Assembly: GCA_963720515.1 (NCBI GenBank)
Contig: OY970397.1
Coordinates: 744,001-808,000 of the forward strand
Length of the DNA stretch: 64,000 nucleotides
Direction of reading: 5' to 3'
Source of the DNA: G963720515 sp963720515
GTDB taxonomy: Bacteria > Actinomycetota > Thermoleophilia > Gaiellales > Gaiellaceae
This document shows, in pieces, positions 31,336-40,579 of the stretch. Positions within the stretch are counted from its first letter, which is position 1. Each line of letters opens with the position of its first letter. Under the pieces are notes generated by a model that made no database searches, was not told where the DNA came from, and saw only the letters and a list, made by a program, of their open reading frames with translations. Both the position numbers and the translations under genes were made by a program.

Positions 31336-32310
31336 ATGGCCGTGATCGAGGCGGTGGACCTCCGCCGCACCTACCGGACGACGACCGGGATCTTCAGGCG
31401 GCGCGCGCTCGCCGTCGAGGCCGTGCGCGGCGTCAGCTTCGAGGTCGCGCAGGGCGAGCTCTTCGGCCTGCTCGGCCCGAACGGCGCCGGCAAGACGACC
31501 ACGATCAAGATGCTGATCACGCTGCTCCTCCCCACGTCCGGGACGGCCCACGTGCTGGGTCTGGACGTGGTCAAGGACGCGCGCGAGGTGCGCCGCCGGA
31601 TCGGCTACGTCTTCGGCGGCGAGCGCGGCCTGTACGAGCGGCTCTCCGCGCTCGACAACCTGCGCTACTTCGCGGAGCTCTACGGCGTGCCGCCACGCGA
31701 GCAGAAGCGCCGGATCGGGGAGCTCCTCGAGCTCGTCGGCCTCGCGGGCCGCGAGAGCGAGCGCGTCGAGGGCTACTCGCGCGGCATGCGGCAGCGCCTC
31801 CACATCGCGCGCGGGCTCATCCACGACCCCGAGGTCGTGTTCCTGGACGAGCCGACGATCGGCGTCGACCCGGTCGGCGCCCGTGAGTTGCGCGGCATGA
31901 TCGCCTCGCTCACCGAGGCCGGGAAGACCGTGCTCCTGACCACGCACTACATGTTCGAGGCCGACGCGCTCTGCGACCGGATCGCGATGATCGCGAACGG
32001 CGAGATCGTGGCCGCCGGCACGCCGTCGGAGCTCAAGGCGCACGTCGCCGACCGGACGGTCGTCGAGATCGAGACCTTCGACCTGCCCGAGGGGTCGGTC
32101 GAGCGGCTGCGCGCGGTGCCGGGCGTCCAGGCCGTCTGGGTCGAGGAGCGCGAGGAGCGGCAGATCGTGCTCGTCCAGTCGCCGCAGGGCCTCGAGCTTA
32201 CGCAGTCGCTCCTGGGCCAGCTCGACGGAGCCGCGGTCGGGCGCGTGGTCGCGCGCGAGCCGACGCTCGAGGACGCCTACGTCGCGCTCGTCGGGGGAGC
32301 CGGGGAGTGA
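31336..32310 (+). CDS. ABC-2 exporter ATP-binding protein (DrrA-like)
   Basis: This 324-residue ATPase has Walker A GPNGAGKTTT (about 51-60), a signature YSRGMRQR (the LSGGQ position, degenerate as is usual in this subfamily), Walker B VVFLDEPTIG and the H-loop LLTTHYMFEADAL. The extra C-terminal domain of about 80 residues is typical of DrrA/NatA-type exporters for antibiotics, lipids or polysaccharides. It overlaps the first permease gene by 4 bases (GTGA). The substrate is unknown. Confidence 0.9.
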   Translation: MAVIEAVDLRRTYRTTTGIFRRRALAVEAVRGVSFEVAQGELFGLLGPNGAGKTTTIKMLITLLLPTSGTAHVLGLDVVKDAREVRRRIGYVFGGERGLYERLSALDNLRYFAELYGVPPREQKRRIGELLELVGLAGRESERVEGYSRGMRQRLHIARGLIHDPEVVFLDEPTIGVDPVGARELRGMIASLTEAGKTVLLTTHYMFEADALCDRIAMIANGEIVAAGTPSELKAHVADRTVVEIETFDLPEGSVERLRAVPGVQAVWVEEREERQIVLVQSPQGLELTQSLLGQLDGAAVGRVVAREPTLEDAYVALVGGAGE

Positions 32311-33077
32311 GCGTTGCCCGCCTGATCTGGACCGGCTGGCTCTTCCACATGAAGACGCTCACGCTCAGCGGCTTCTTCCTCCTGACGAGCTTCGTCCAGC
32401 CGATGATCTTCGCGTCCATCGCGTTCTTCCTCGTCGAGGCCGGCGGGCAGCCGGGGACGCTGCTCTACGCCGCCCTCGGCGCCGGGATGATGGGCATCTG
32501 GTCGTCGACGCTCTTCGGCTCGGGCGGGGCGATCCAGTGGCAGCGCTGGCAGGGGACGCTCGAGCTCCTCGTTGCCGCACCCGCGCCGTTCCTGCTTGTG
32601 CTGCTCCCACTCGCGCTCGCGACCGCGTCGGTCGGCCTCTACTCGCTCACGATGACGCTCGTCTGGGGACGCCTCCTCTTCGGGGTGCCGCTCGAGCTCG
32701 TGCACCCGTTCGCGTTCGTCGTGGCCGTCCCGGCGACCGTCCTCGGGCTCGGGCTGCTCGGCCTGCTCCTCGCCTCCACGTTCATCCTCTACCGCCACGC
32801 GAACGCGATGTCGAACCTGCTCGAGTACCCGGTCTGGCTCGTCACCGGCCTGCTCGTGCCTGTGTCGCTCCTGCCGATCTGGGTGGAGCCCCTCTCCTGG
32901 GTGCTCGCGCCGACCTGGGGCGTCCGCGCGATCCGCGACGCGGCGATCGGAGGGAATCCCTGGCCCGCGATCGGCATGTGCCTCGTGCTCGGGGCGGTCT
33001 ACTTCGCGCTCGCGACGGTCTTCCTGCGCCATTTCGAGCGCCTCGCCCGCGAGCGCGCGACCCTCGCCCTCACATGA
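32307..33077 (+). CDS. ABC-2 type permease, first subunit
   Basis: A 256-residue integral membrane protein with six predicted helices and the ABC-2 fold (LIWTGWLFHMKTLTLSGFF at the N-terminus, a conserved TLELLVAAPAPFLLVLLP cytoplasmic/membrane segment and a LEYPVWLVTGLLVPVSLLP re-entrant region). Its GTG overlaps the ATPase stop and its own stop overlaps the second permease ATG (ATGA), so the three form one coupled operon for a heterodimeric exporter. Confidence 0.88.
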   Translation: MSVARLIWTGWLFHMKTLTLSGFFLLTSFVQPMIFASIAFFLVEAGGQPGTLLYAALGAGMMGIWSSTLFGSGGAIQWQRWQGTLELLVAAPAPFLLVLLPLALATASVGLYSLTMTLVWGRLLFGVPLELVHPFAFVVAVPATVLGLGLLGLLLASTFILYRHANAMSNLLEYPVWLVTGLLVPVSLLPIWVEPLSWVLAPTWGVRAIRDAAIGGNPWPAIGMCLVLGAVYFALATVFLRHFERLARERATLALT

Positions 33078-33860
33078 CCTCCCTGCGGATCTTCTTCATC
33101 GGCGGGCGCATCGCCTACCGCGCGCTCTTCAACTGGATCTCGCCGTGGATCTACATCCCGACCATGCTCGGGAGCCCGTTCTTCCAGATCCTCTTCTTCA
33201 CGTACCTCGGCCGCTTCGCCGGGGTCGAGGACGACGCGTTCTTCGTCGTCGGGAACGCCGTGCAGGTCTGTGCCATGGCGGGCGTCTACGCGGCGTGCAT
33301 GACGATCGCGAACGAGCGCTACTTCGCGACGCTCGCGCCGCTCCTCGCGACGCCCGCGAACCGGCTCGCGCTCTTCCTCGGCCGCGGGGTGCCGGTGCTC
33401 CTGAACGGGCTCCTCATCTCCGCGTTCGGGTTCGTCGTCGGCTGGGTGTTCCTCGACTTCTCGCCCGCGGCCGGGTCGCTCCTGCCGCTCGCGGTCGTGC
33501 TCGTCGTGACCGTGTTCTCGTGCACGGCGTTCGGGATGGGCCTCGGCGTCGCTCGGGCTGCGCACGCGCGACGTGTTCTTCGCCGCGAACCTCGCCTACT
33601 ACCTGCTGCTCCTCTTCTGCGGCGTGAACGTCCCGCTCGCCGAGCTGCCCACGTGGATGCAGGACGTCGCCAAGTGCCTGCCGCTCACGCACGGGATCGC
33701 GGCCGCGCGCGAGGTGGCTGCGGGCGCGTCGCTCTCGTCCGTCTCGAGCCTGGTCTGGACCGAGTTCGGGATCGGCGTCGCCTACGCCGCGGGCGCGTTC
33801 CTCCTGTTCCGGCTGCTCGAGGCGGACGGCCGCCGCCGGGCGTCGCTCGAGACGATCTAG
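33074..33860 (+). pseudogene. ABC-2 type permease, second subunit, with one-base frameshift
   Basis: The N-terminal part (MTSLRIFFIGGRIAYRALFN to GMGLG, about 155 residues) and the C-terminal part (LGLRTRDVFFAANLAYY to the stop at 33860) are in different frames. Removing one base near 33546-33553 gives a continuous 261-residue permease with about six helices, the partner of the first permease. Both halves are intact and conserved, so the extra base is probably a read or assembly error. The stop overlaps that of the GH15 gene as CTAG. Confidence 0.72.
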
Positions 33861-35691
33861 GACGCCGCGGCCGGCACGGCGCTCTCGTCGTCGCCGTCCG
33901 CACAGCGCTGCTCGTGGACGCTCGGCAACGTCTTCGTCAGGTTCACGGCCGTGTTCACGAGGCCGACGTGCGTGAACGCCTGCGGGAAGTTGCCGAGCTG
34001 GCGGCCGGTGCGCGGGTCGTACTCCTCGGCCAGGAGCCCGAGGTCGTTGCGCAGCGAGAGCAGCCGCTCGAAGAGCGCCTCCGCCTCGTCGTGGCGCCCG
34101 GCGAGCGCCAGGTTGTCGGCGAGCCAGAACGTGCACGGCAGGAACGCGCCCTCGCCCGGCGGCAGTCCGTCCACCCCGCCCTCGGCCGTCGGGTACCGGA
34201 CGACGAAGCCGTCCACTACGAGCTCGCGCTCGATCGCCTCGATCGTCCCCTGCATCCGCGGGTCGGTCGCCGGGAGGAAGCCGACGAGCGGGATCATGAG
34301 CAGGCTCGCGTCGAGCTCCTTGCGCGCCGTAGTACTGGACGAACGCGTTCCGCTCCGGGTCGAAGCCCTCGCGGCAGACCTCCTCGTGGATCTCGGCGCG
34401 CAGCCGCTTCCAGCGGGCGAGCGGCCCTTCGCGGCCCAAAAGCTCGATCGCCTTCACCCCGCGGTCGAACGCGACCCAGGCCATGACCTTCGAGTGCGTG
34501 AAGTGCCGCCGCGGCCCGCGGACCTCCCAGATCCCCTCGTCGGGCTCCTTCCACTCGTCCTCGAGGTACGAGAGCAGCACGCGCTGGAGCGACCACGAGT
34601 TCGGGTCGGCCTCGAGCCCGGCGCGGCGCGCGGCTTGCAGTGTGTCCATGACCTCGCCGTAGACGTCGAGCTGGAGCTGCTTCGACGCCGCGTTCCCGAT
34701 CCGGACCGGCCTCGACCCCTCGTAGCCGGGGAGCCAGGGCAGCTCGAACTCGGGCAGGCGCCGCTCGCCCGCGACGCCGTACATGATCTGGAGGTCGGCC
34801 GGGTCGCCGGCCACCGCCCGCAGGAGCCAGTCGCGCCACTCGCGCGCCTCCGCCATGAAGCCGGCGCTGACGAGCGAGTAGAGCGTGAACGTCGCGTCGC
34901 GCAGCCAGCAGTAGCGGTAGTCCCAGTTCCGCACGCCGCCGAGCGCTTCGGGGAGCGAGGTCGTGGGCGCCGCGACGATGCCGCCGGTCGGCCCGTACGT
35001 GAGCGCCTTGAGGACGATGAGCGACCGGACGACGGCCTCGTTCCAGCCGCCCTCGTACGTGCAGCGGTCCGACCACGCCTTCCACCAGCGCGTACGTGTC
35101 CTGGAGCGCCTGCTCCGGGTCGATCTCGGGCGGCGGCGGCTCGTGCGACGGGTACCAGGTGAGGGCGAACGGGATGCGGTCGTTCTCGGCGATCGTGAAC
35201 TCCGCGACCGTGGTCAGGTCCTGCCCGCGCGTCTCGACCGGCGTGCGGAGCGCGAGGCCGTCCGGCCCGCCCACCGCGACGAGCGTCCCGTTGAGCCGGC
35301 GCACCCACGGGACGATCGAGCCGTAGTCGAACCGGATCACGAGCTCCATCCGCATCGGCACGCGGCCTCGCAGCCCCTCGACGATGCGGACGATGTCGGG
35401 CGCGCGCTCGCGCGGCGGCATGAAGTCGATCACGCGGACGGCGCCGTCGGCGGTCTCGAAATCCGTCTCGAGGATGAGCGTGTCGCCGGAGTAGCGGCGC
35501 TCGGACCGGGTCACCTCGCCCTCCGGGGCGATCAGCCAGCGGCCGTCGTCGCTCGTGCCGAGGAGCCCGGCGAAGCACGCGCCCGAGTCGAAGCGCGGCA
35601 TGCAGAGCCAGTCGATCGACCCGTCGCGCCCGACGAGCGCCGCGGTCTGCGTGTCGCCGATGAGTCCGTAGTCCTCGATGGGAAGCGCCAC
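33857..35691 (-). pseudogene. GH15 glucoamylase/trehalase-like glycosidase with two frameshifts
   Basis: Three collinear fragments in three frames make up one GH15 protein. The N-terminal beta domain begins IEDYGLIGDTQTAALVGRDGS and includes DWLCMPRFDSGACF. The (alpha/alpha)6 catalytic region contains NWDYRYCWLRDATFTLYSL. The C-terminal part is LLAEEYDPRTGRQLGNFPQAFTHVGLV, with the base Glu in AEEYD. Removing one base near 35087-35092 and one near 34322-34327 restores 610 residues, a normal size. Related actinobacterial enzymes are trehalases or glucoamylases. CACAAT ends 6 bases before GTG 35691. Both breaks look like one-base insertions in GCGC contexts. Confidence 0.78.
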
Positions 35692-35697
35692 GGGCGC

Positions 35698-35703
35698 ATT
35701 GTG
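35698..35703 (-). promoter_or_regulatory. -10-like hexamer CACAAT, leaderless start
   Basis: On the minus strand CACAAT is followed by 6 bases and GTG 35691. Confidence 0.4.
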
Positions 35704-35723
35704 TCCCCTCGCGACGGGCCGGG

Positions 35724-35729
35724 CACACT
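35724..35729 (+). promoter_or_regulatory. -10-like hexamer CACACT, leaderless start
   Basis: CACACT is followed by 8 bases and GTG 35738; it is back to back with the GH15 promoter. Confidence 0.4.
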
Positions 35730-35737
35730 TCGGCCGC

Positions 35738-36505
35738 GTGGGAGAGCTCGACGGACGCGTCGCGATCGTCACCGGCGCCGGCAGCGGGATCGGGTACGCG
35801 ATCGCGGAGCGCCTGGGCCGTGAGGGCGCGCACGTCGCGGTCAGCTACTTCGGCTACGCGGACGACGCGAAGCGGCTGGCGGAGGAGCTCTCGGCAGGCG
35901 GCGCGCCGTCGATTGCGATCGAGGCCGACGTGTCGAAGCGGGCGGACGTCGACGCGCTGGTCGCGCGCGTGGGCGCGGAGCTCGGCCCGGTCGCGATCCT
36001 CGTGAACAACGCCGGCATCGAGAAGCCCGCGCCGTTCCTCGACGTGGCCGAGGAGGACTGGGACGCGCAGCTCGCGGTGAACCTCACGGGCCCGTTCCTC
36101 TGCTCGCAGGCCTGCGGGCGCGTGATGCGCGACAACGGGGGCGGCACGATCGTGAACGTCTCGTCCGTCCATGAGGACGTCGCGTTCCTCGACCACGCGC
36201 CGTACGCCGCGTCGAAGGGCGGCCTGCGGATGCTGATGCGGAACATGGCGGTCGAGCTCGCGCCGTTCGGGATCCGCGTGAACAACGTCGCGCCGGGGCC
36301 GATCGCGACGCCGATCAACCGGAAGGCGCTCTCGGATCCAAAAGCGCAAGAAGAGCTGGAGCGTGCCGTGCCGCTCGCGCGCTGGGGCGAGCCTGAGGAG
36401 GTCGCCGAGGTCGTCCTCTTCCTCGCGAGCGACCGCTCGTCCTACGTGACCGGGTCCACATACGGCGTGGACGGCGGCCTCGCCCAGCACACCGAGCCGA
36501 TCTAG
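35738..36505 (+). CDS. short-chain dehydrogenase/reductase (glucose 1-dehydrogenase-like)
   Basis: A 255-residue classical SDR: cofactor motif TGAGSGIGYAI (TGxxxGxG, about 11-21), NNAGIEKP, catalytic Ser in VNVSSVHED, Tyr-x3-Lys in YAASKGG and the C-terminal GSTYGVDGG. The overall pattern resembles glucose 1-dehydrogenases and 3-oxoacyl-ACP reductase-like SDRs. Divergence from a GH15 glycosidase, which releases glucose, makes sugar oxidation a reasonable inference. The GTG at 35738 is chosen over an earlier ATG at 35678, which lies inside the GH15 gene. The stop overlaps the radical SAM gene as CTAG. Confidence 0.87.
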   Translation: MGELDGRVAIVTGAGSGIGYAIAERLGREGAHVAVSYFGYADDAKRLAEELSAGGAPSIAIEADVSKRADVDALVARVGAELGPVAILVNNAGIEKPAPFLDVAEEDWDAQLAVNLTGPFLCSQACGRVMRDNGGGTIVNVSSVHEDVAFLDHAPYAASKGGLRMLMRNMAVELAPFGIRVNNVAPGPIATPINRKALSDPKAQEELERAVPLARWGEPEEVAEVVLFLASDRSSYVTGSTYGVDGGLAQHTEPI

Positions 36506-37413
36506 ACCGCAAGCGCCAGCTGCTCGGTGCGGCGCCGCGTTGCATGCGTGCGCCGAAACGTGCCGGTGCCGAGGCCGTGCTCCTCGCGCAGCCGCGCGAA
36601 CCGGGCGCCGAGCTCCTCCGCGTAGGCCTTGGGCGCGTAGGCGCGGCGGCCGTAGAGCGCCTCGTAGCGCGGGACGAGCCTCGGGTACGTCCGCGCGAGC
36701 CACGGGATGAAGTGGTCGCGGATGCCGGGCCGGACGTGCAGCGGGATGACGGACGCCCACCCGATCCCGGCCTCCGCCGCGGCCGCGAGCACCTCGGCCA
36801 TGTGCTCGTCGTCGTCCGTCAGCCCCGGCAGCACCGGTGCGACGAGGATCCCGGTGCGGATGCCGGCGTCGGCGAAGCGCCCGAGGATCTCCAGGCGCTT
36901 CCGCCCGGGCGGCGTGCCGGGCTCGACCACGCGGCGCACCTCCTCGTCGAGCGTGCCGACGCTCATGGAGACGCTCACGTCGGTCACCTCGGCGAGCCGC
37001 AGGAAGACGTCGAGGTCGCGGACGATCATCGTGGACTTCGTCAGCATCGAGACCGGGTTCTCGTGGTCGGCGAACGCCTCGAGGACGCCGCGCGTCAGCC
37101 GGTAGCGGCCCTCGCACTGCTGGTACGGGTCGGTGGCCGTGCCCATCGCGACCGGCTCGCCCTCCCAGCGCTGCGATGCGAGCTCGCGCCGCAGCGTCTC
37201 GACCAGGTTCGTCTTGACGACGATCTTCGTGGAGAAGTCCTCGCCGACGTCCATGTCGAGGTACGCGTGGAACGCCCGTGCGAAGCAGTAGTGGCACGCG
37301 TGCGTGCAGCCGCGGTACGGATTCACCGTCCAGCGGAACGGGACGCGCGCCGCCTCGGGCACGCGGTTGAGCGCGGACTTGCACTCGTCCTCGAGGTACG
37401 AAACCCTCGCCAT
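36502..37413 (-). CDS. Rv2578c-family radical SAM protein (SPL-like)
   Basis: A 303-residue radical SAM enzyme with the [4Fe-4S]/SAM cluster motif CTHACHYCF (CxxxCxxC, about 35-43) preceded by NPYRGC, a TATDPYQQCEGRY segment and a LTKSTMIVRDLD strand. This is the layout of the Rv2578c/COG1533 family related to spore photoproduct lyase. The family's substrate is unknown; DNA photoproduct repair is often suggested. Supporting that idea, its leaderless promoter (TATACT 6 bases before ATG 37413) abuts a LexA-like box. It shares the promoter palindrome with the divergent secreted-protein gene. Confidence 0.88.
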   Translation of the reverse strand: MARVSYLEDECKSALNRVPEAARVPFRWTVNPYRGCTHACHYCFARAFHAYLDMDVGEDFSTKIVVKTNLVETLRRELASQRWEGEPVAMGTATDPYQQCEGRYRLTRGVLEAFADHENPVSMLTKSTMIVRDLDVFLRLAEVTDVSVSMSVGTLDEEVRRVVEPGTPPGRKRLEILGRFADAGIRTGILVAPVLPGLTDDDEHMAEVLAAAAEAGIGWASVIPLHVRPGIRDHFIPWLARTYPRLVPRYEALYGRRAYAPKAYAEELGARFARLREEHGLGTGTFRRTHATRRRTEQLALAV

Positions 37414-37416
37414 GCA

Positions 37417-37447
37417 GGCAGTATAGAACAGATGTTCGTATACTGCC
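37417..37447. promoter_or_regulatory. bidirectional promoter palindrome with LexA-like box
   Basis: An imperfect inverted repeat (GGCAGTATA arms, one-base bulge) carries TATACT on both strands: minus 37420-37425 and plus 37439-37444. Between them, AGAACAGATGTTCG (37425-37438) differs at one position from the Gram-positive LexA/DinR box CGAACRNRYGTTCG. Repressor bound there would cover both promoters. Confidence 0.6.
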
Positions 37448-37576
37448 GGGCACGTGGGTGGGGCGGGCAACCGCTCCACCCACGTCCAGGAGCGATCCCC
37501 CTCGCGCGAGGGATGGCGTTTCGGGCCGCGTGCGACGACGGTGTGGTCAAGACCGAAAGGAGCTCCCGGACGACCC
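37445..37576 (+). ncRNA. candidate structured 5' leader
   Basis: After the plus-strand TATACT a leader of about 125 bases precedes ATG 37577. It holds a 15-bp stem (37452-37466 with 37471-37485, one G-U pair) capped by a GCAA tetraloop, a 14-base palindrome CCCTCGCGCGAGGG and AAAGGAG 14 bases before the ATG. No known riboswitch class is recognised. Alternatively translation starts at GTG 37454. Confidence 0.4.
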
Positions 37577-40504
37577 ATGCGGCGGGCGTCCATCACCGCC
37601 ATGCCTCCCACGCCGCGCATTCCTTCTTCGCCGTCCCGGACGCTCGTCGTACTCGCGACCGTGCTGCTTGCGCTCACGGTCGCCTCGGTCGGACGCACCG
37701 CACCGGTCGCGCCGGGGCTGATCGGCCCGGGCGACGACATCGCCGTTGATTCGCTCCCCGCATTCGCCTGGCAGCCCGTCGCCGGCGCCGACACCTACGA
37801 GTTCGAGCTCTCAGCCGACCCCGGCTTCAACTCGGACATCGTTCACGTCACCACGAAGAACACGCGCGCGACGTCGAAGGTGGTCGTTCCGAACGGCAAC
37901 TACTACTGGCGCGCCCGCGGGATCAACGCCGACGGAGCGCTCGGCGCCTGGTCGCCGACCCGGCACCTGAGCATGGCGTGGACGGCGAAGCCGTCTCTCC
38001 TCGCTCCCGCGGGCGGCGCCACGCTGGTCTACCCGAACGATCCGGTCCGCCTGGCCTGGTCGGAGGTTCCGGGCGCGACGAAGTATCTCGTGCGCCTCGC
38101 CACCGACCCGGCCCTCGGATCGGTGGTCTGGACGACCGGCCCCCAGGAGACGGCCGCGACGACGTACACGCAGTCGGCGCCGCTCCCGACGGGCACGTAC
38201 TACTGGGGCGTCACGCCGCTCGACGCGGAAGGCCATGCCGGCACCTCCTCGACGGTCGCCTCGTTCACGCTGACCTGGCCCTCCACGACGTCGGTCATGT
38301 TCACCGACCTCGCGCCCGCGGCCGAGATGGTCGACCCGTTCTTCTCGTGGACCCGAGTGGACGGCGCCGCGGGCTACGAGATCGAGGTCAACTCGTCGTC
38401 GGACTGGGCGCCGGGCTCGAAGGTCTGCTGCGATCCGGTGCGCATCACCAGCTCGATCACGACGCTCGGCCTCTCGTACGCGCCCGTCGAGGCGCTCGAC
38501 AACAACACCTACTACTGGCGCGTCCGCGCGATCGACCCGAGCAACAACGCGGGCCTCTGGAACGTCGGCACGCCGTTCGTGAAGACGTTCGACCAGGTGC
38601 CGCCGGTGATCGCGCCGAGCGTGAAGAACCTGCGCATGCGCACGAACCTCGCCGACCCGTACACGGGCGTGGACCCGGGCACGGTCGGCTACCCGGTGGC
38701 GACGACCGTCCCGATCGTCTCCTGGGATCCGGTTCCGGGCGCCTCGAGCTACGAGGTGGACGTCACGCCGTTCACGGCCGGTGCCTGCGATTGGACGGCG
38801 AGCGGGAGCCACTGGGTGAAGCGGACGTCCTCCACGAGCTGGACGCCGCTCGGGCACGGATGGAACGGCGTGAAGCCGTTCCCGAACCCGCTCGCCATGT
38901 CCACCGACATCCCCTTCCTCGTGCCGGGAAGCTACTGCGCCCGCGTCCGCCCCGTCGACCGCACCTCGACCCTTGCCGGCCCGACGATCTTCGGGGACTA
39001 CACCTACCTCCCGGCGAACAACCAGGCGGCGTTCACGTGGAGCGACGGCTCGGTAGCCGGCGCGTGCTCTCCTTGCACCGTCTCCGGCTCGCAGTACACG
39101 GGCCCGATCACCGGCGCGACGCTCGCGCGGATGCCGCTCTTCACCTGGCAGGCCGTCACCGGCGCCCAGAGCTACTTCGTGATCGTCGCGCGCGACGCCG
39201 CCTTCACGAACGTCGTTGACTACGCGTTCACGCAGGTTCCCGCGTATGCGCCGCGCACCGGCACGCAGACGAAGGGCTACTCGGACGAGCTCACGCTCTA
39301 CTACTGGGCCGTCCTCCCGGCGATCGACGACGACGGCGGCGGCGTCTCGGCGAACCCGCTCGACGCGCCGTCCAACTTCCAGAAGCAGTCCCCGCCGCCG
39401 ACGCTGATCGGCCCGCCCGACGCCTCGATCCACCCGGGCCCGATCACGTTCCAGTGGACGCCGGCCGAGGGCGCGCGCCGCTACCGCCTCCAGATCTCCC
39501 AGGACCCGAGCTTCTCGAACCCGATCGACGACCGGACGACCGACTCGACCGCGTACACGTCGAACACGACCTACCCGGCGGACACGATCCTCTACTGGCG
39601 CGTCCGCGCCGACGCCGAGGACGCGTCGAACTTCGTGGGCCTAACCTGGTCGAGCCCGCTGACGTTCCGCAAGCAGCTGCCGGCGCCGGTTCCGGACGCG
39701 GGGAACCCAACCGCGGGCGCCGCGATCCCCACGCTCTCCTGGGCGCCAGTCCCCGGCGCGGTGTCGTACGACGTCCACATCGAGGAGCCGGACGGCGACC
39801 AGACCGACTTCGGCAACATCCCGTCACACGCGGTGACGGCGACCAAGATGACCGGCACCGGCATCTTCACCTTCTCCGCGCGGGCCAACTTCCCGACCAG
39901 CACCGGCGCCGTCGTGCACGGCCCGTACTCGCCGCTCATGCCGTACGCGCGGACGATCCCGGAGCCCGGCGGCCTTGCCTCCGACGCGTCGGCGAAGCAC
40001 CTCGTCTTCTCCTGGAACCCGCGAACCGGCGCGAAGAAGTACCGCTTCCAGATCTCGACCCGCCCGGACTTCCGCGACGTGGTCGAGAACATCACGACCG
40101 AGGTGCCCGTGTACGCGCCGCTCCTGACGCAGCACGACTACGTGGACGGCGGCGTCCTGTACTGGCGCGTCGCCGCGATCGACTCGGACGACAACATGGG
40201 CGACTACAGCCCGGTGAAGCAGGTCGGGCTCCTCCAGACGATGCGCGTGCGCGCGCAGGGCTTCCTGATGCGCGGGCGACAGAGCACCTTGGTCGTCAGC
40301 GCGACGTGGGTCACGCACCCGGTGAAGGGCGCGAAGATCCGGATCTGGGGCGCCGGGCTGTCGCCGCGCGTGAAGGCGACCAACTCCGCCGGGAAGGTGT
40401 CGTTCACGCTCCGGCCGCGCAAGCGCGGGAAGCTCTACATCCGCGCCACGAAGCCGGGCTTCCGCACGTACTCGATGAACGTCGTCGTGCGGCCCAGGCC
40501 CTAG
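37577..40504 (+). CDS. large secreted protein with eight beta-sandwich repeats
   Basis: This 975-residue exported protein has a signal peptide around residues 20-42 (TLVVLATVLLALTVASVG). Then come eight FN3-like repeats, each opening with an aromatic-x-W-x-x-V/P-x-G-A-x-x-Y pattern (for example FAWQPVAGADTYEFELS and LSWAPVPGAVSYDVHIE) and containing a YYWR-like strand. The C-terminal carboxypeptidase-regulatory-like Ig domain is about 80 residues and basic. No catalytic motif is seen, so it is probably an adhesin, matrix or polysaccharide-binding protein. ATG 37577 is chosen because it places the signal peptide near the N-terminus; a GTG at 37454 would add 41 atypical residues. Confidence 0.72.
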   Translation: MRRASITAMPPTPRIPSSPSRTLVVLATVLLALTVASVGRTAPVAPGLIGPGDDIAVDSLPAFAWQPVAGADTYEFELSADPGFNSDIVHVTTKNTRATSKVVVPNGNYYWRARGINADGALGAWSPTRHLSMAWTAKPSLLAPAGGATLVYPNDPVRLAWSEVPGATKYLVRLATDPALGSVVWTTGPQETAATTYTQSAPLPTGTYYWGVTPLDAEGHAGTSSTVASFTLTWPSTTSVMFTDLAPAAEMVDPFFSWTRVDGAAGYEIEVNSSSDWAPGSKVCCDPVRITSSITTLGLSYAPVEALDNNTYYWRVRAIDPSNNAGLWNVGTPFVKTFDQVPPVIAPSVKNLRMRTNLADPYTGVDPGTVGYPVATTVPIVSWDPVPGASSYEVDVTPFTAGACDWTASGSHWVKRTSSTSWTPLGHGWNGVKPFPNPLAMSTDIPFLVPGSYCARVRPVDRTSTLAGPTIFGDYTYLPANNQAAFTWSDGSVAGACSPCTVSGSQYTGPITGATLARMPLFTWQAVTGAQSYFVIVARDAAFTNVVDYAFTQVPAYAPRTGTQTKGYSDELTLYYWAVLPAIDDDGGGVSANPLDAPSNFQKQSPPPTLIGPPDASIHPGPITFQWTPAEGARRYRLQISQDPSFSNPIDDRTTDSTAYTSNTTYPADTILYWRVRADAEDASNFVGLTWSSPLTFRKQLPAPVPDAGNPTAGAAIPTLSWAPVPGAVSYDVHIEEPDGDQTDFGNIPSHAVTATKMTGTGIFTFSARANFPTSTGAVVHGPYSPLMPYARTIPEPGGLASDASAKHLVFSWNPRTGAKKYRFQISTRPDFRDVVENITTEVPVYAPLLTQHDYVDGGVLYWRVAAIDSDDNMGDYSPVKQVGLLQTMRVRAQGFLMRGRQSTLVVSATWVTHPVKGAKIRIWGAGLSPRVKATNSAGKVSFTLRPRKRGKLYIRATKPGFRTYSMNVVVRPRP

Positions 40505-40579
40505 CCGGTCGCGCCTCCGCCGCGGCACGGTTTCCCGGGTGCGGGATTAAGGGTCCCAACCCACCCCCAACCAGCCACG
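40505..40579 (-). ncRNA. candidate short transcript from promoter module C
   Basis: Transcription from module C would begin near 40573 with a G-rich run (GGTTGGGGGTGGGTTGGG) that could form a G-quadruplex, then converge on the repeat-protein gene. No reading frame or known RNA is recognised. Confidence 0.22.

Noticed and set aside
33540..35095. Programmed +1 frameshifting as explanation for the split permease and GH15 genes
   Set aside because: The breaks share no slippery heptamer or stop-codon context and occur in unrelated genes, so read error is simpler.
37454..37576. GTG 37454 as start of the repeat protein
   Set aside because: It would put about 41 non-conserved residues before the signal peptide and lies within a 15-bp RNA stem; kept only as an alternative.
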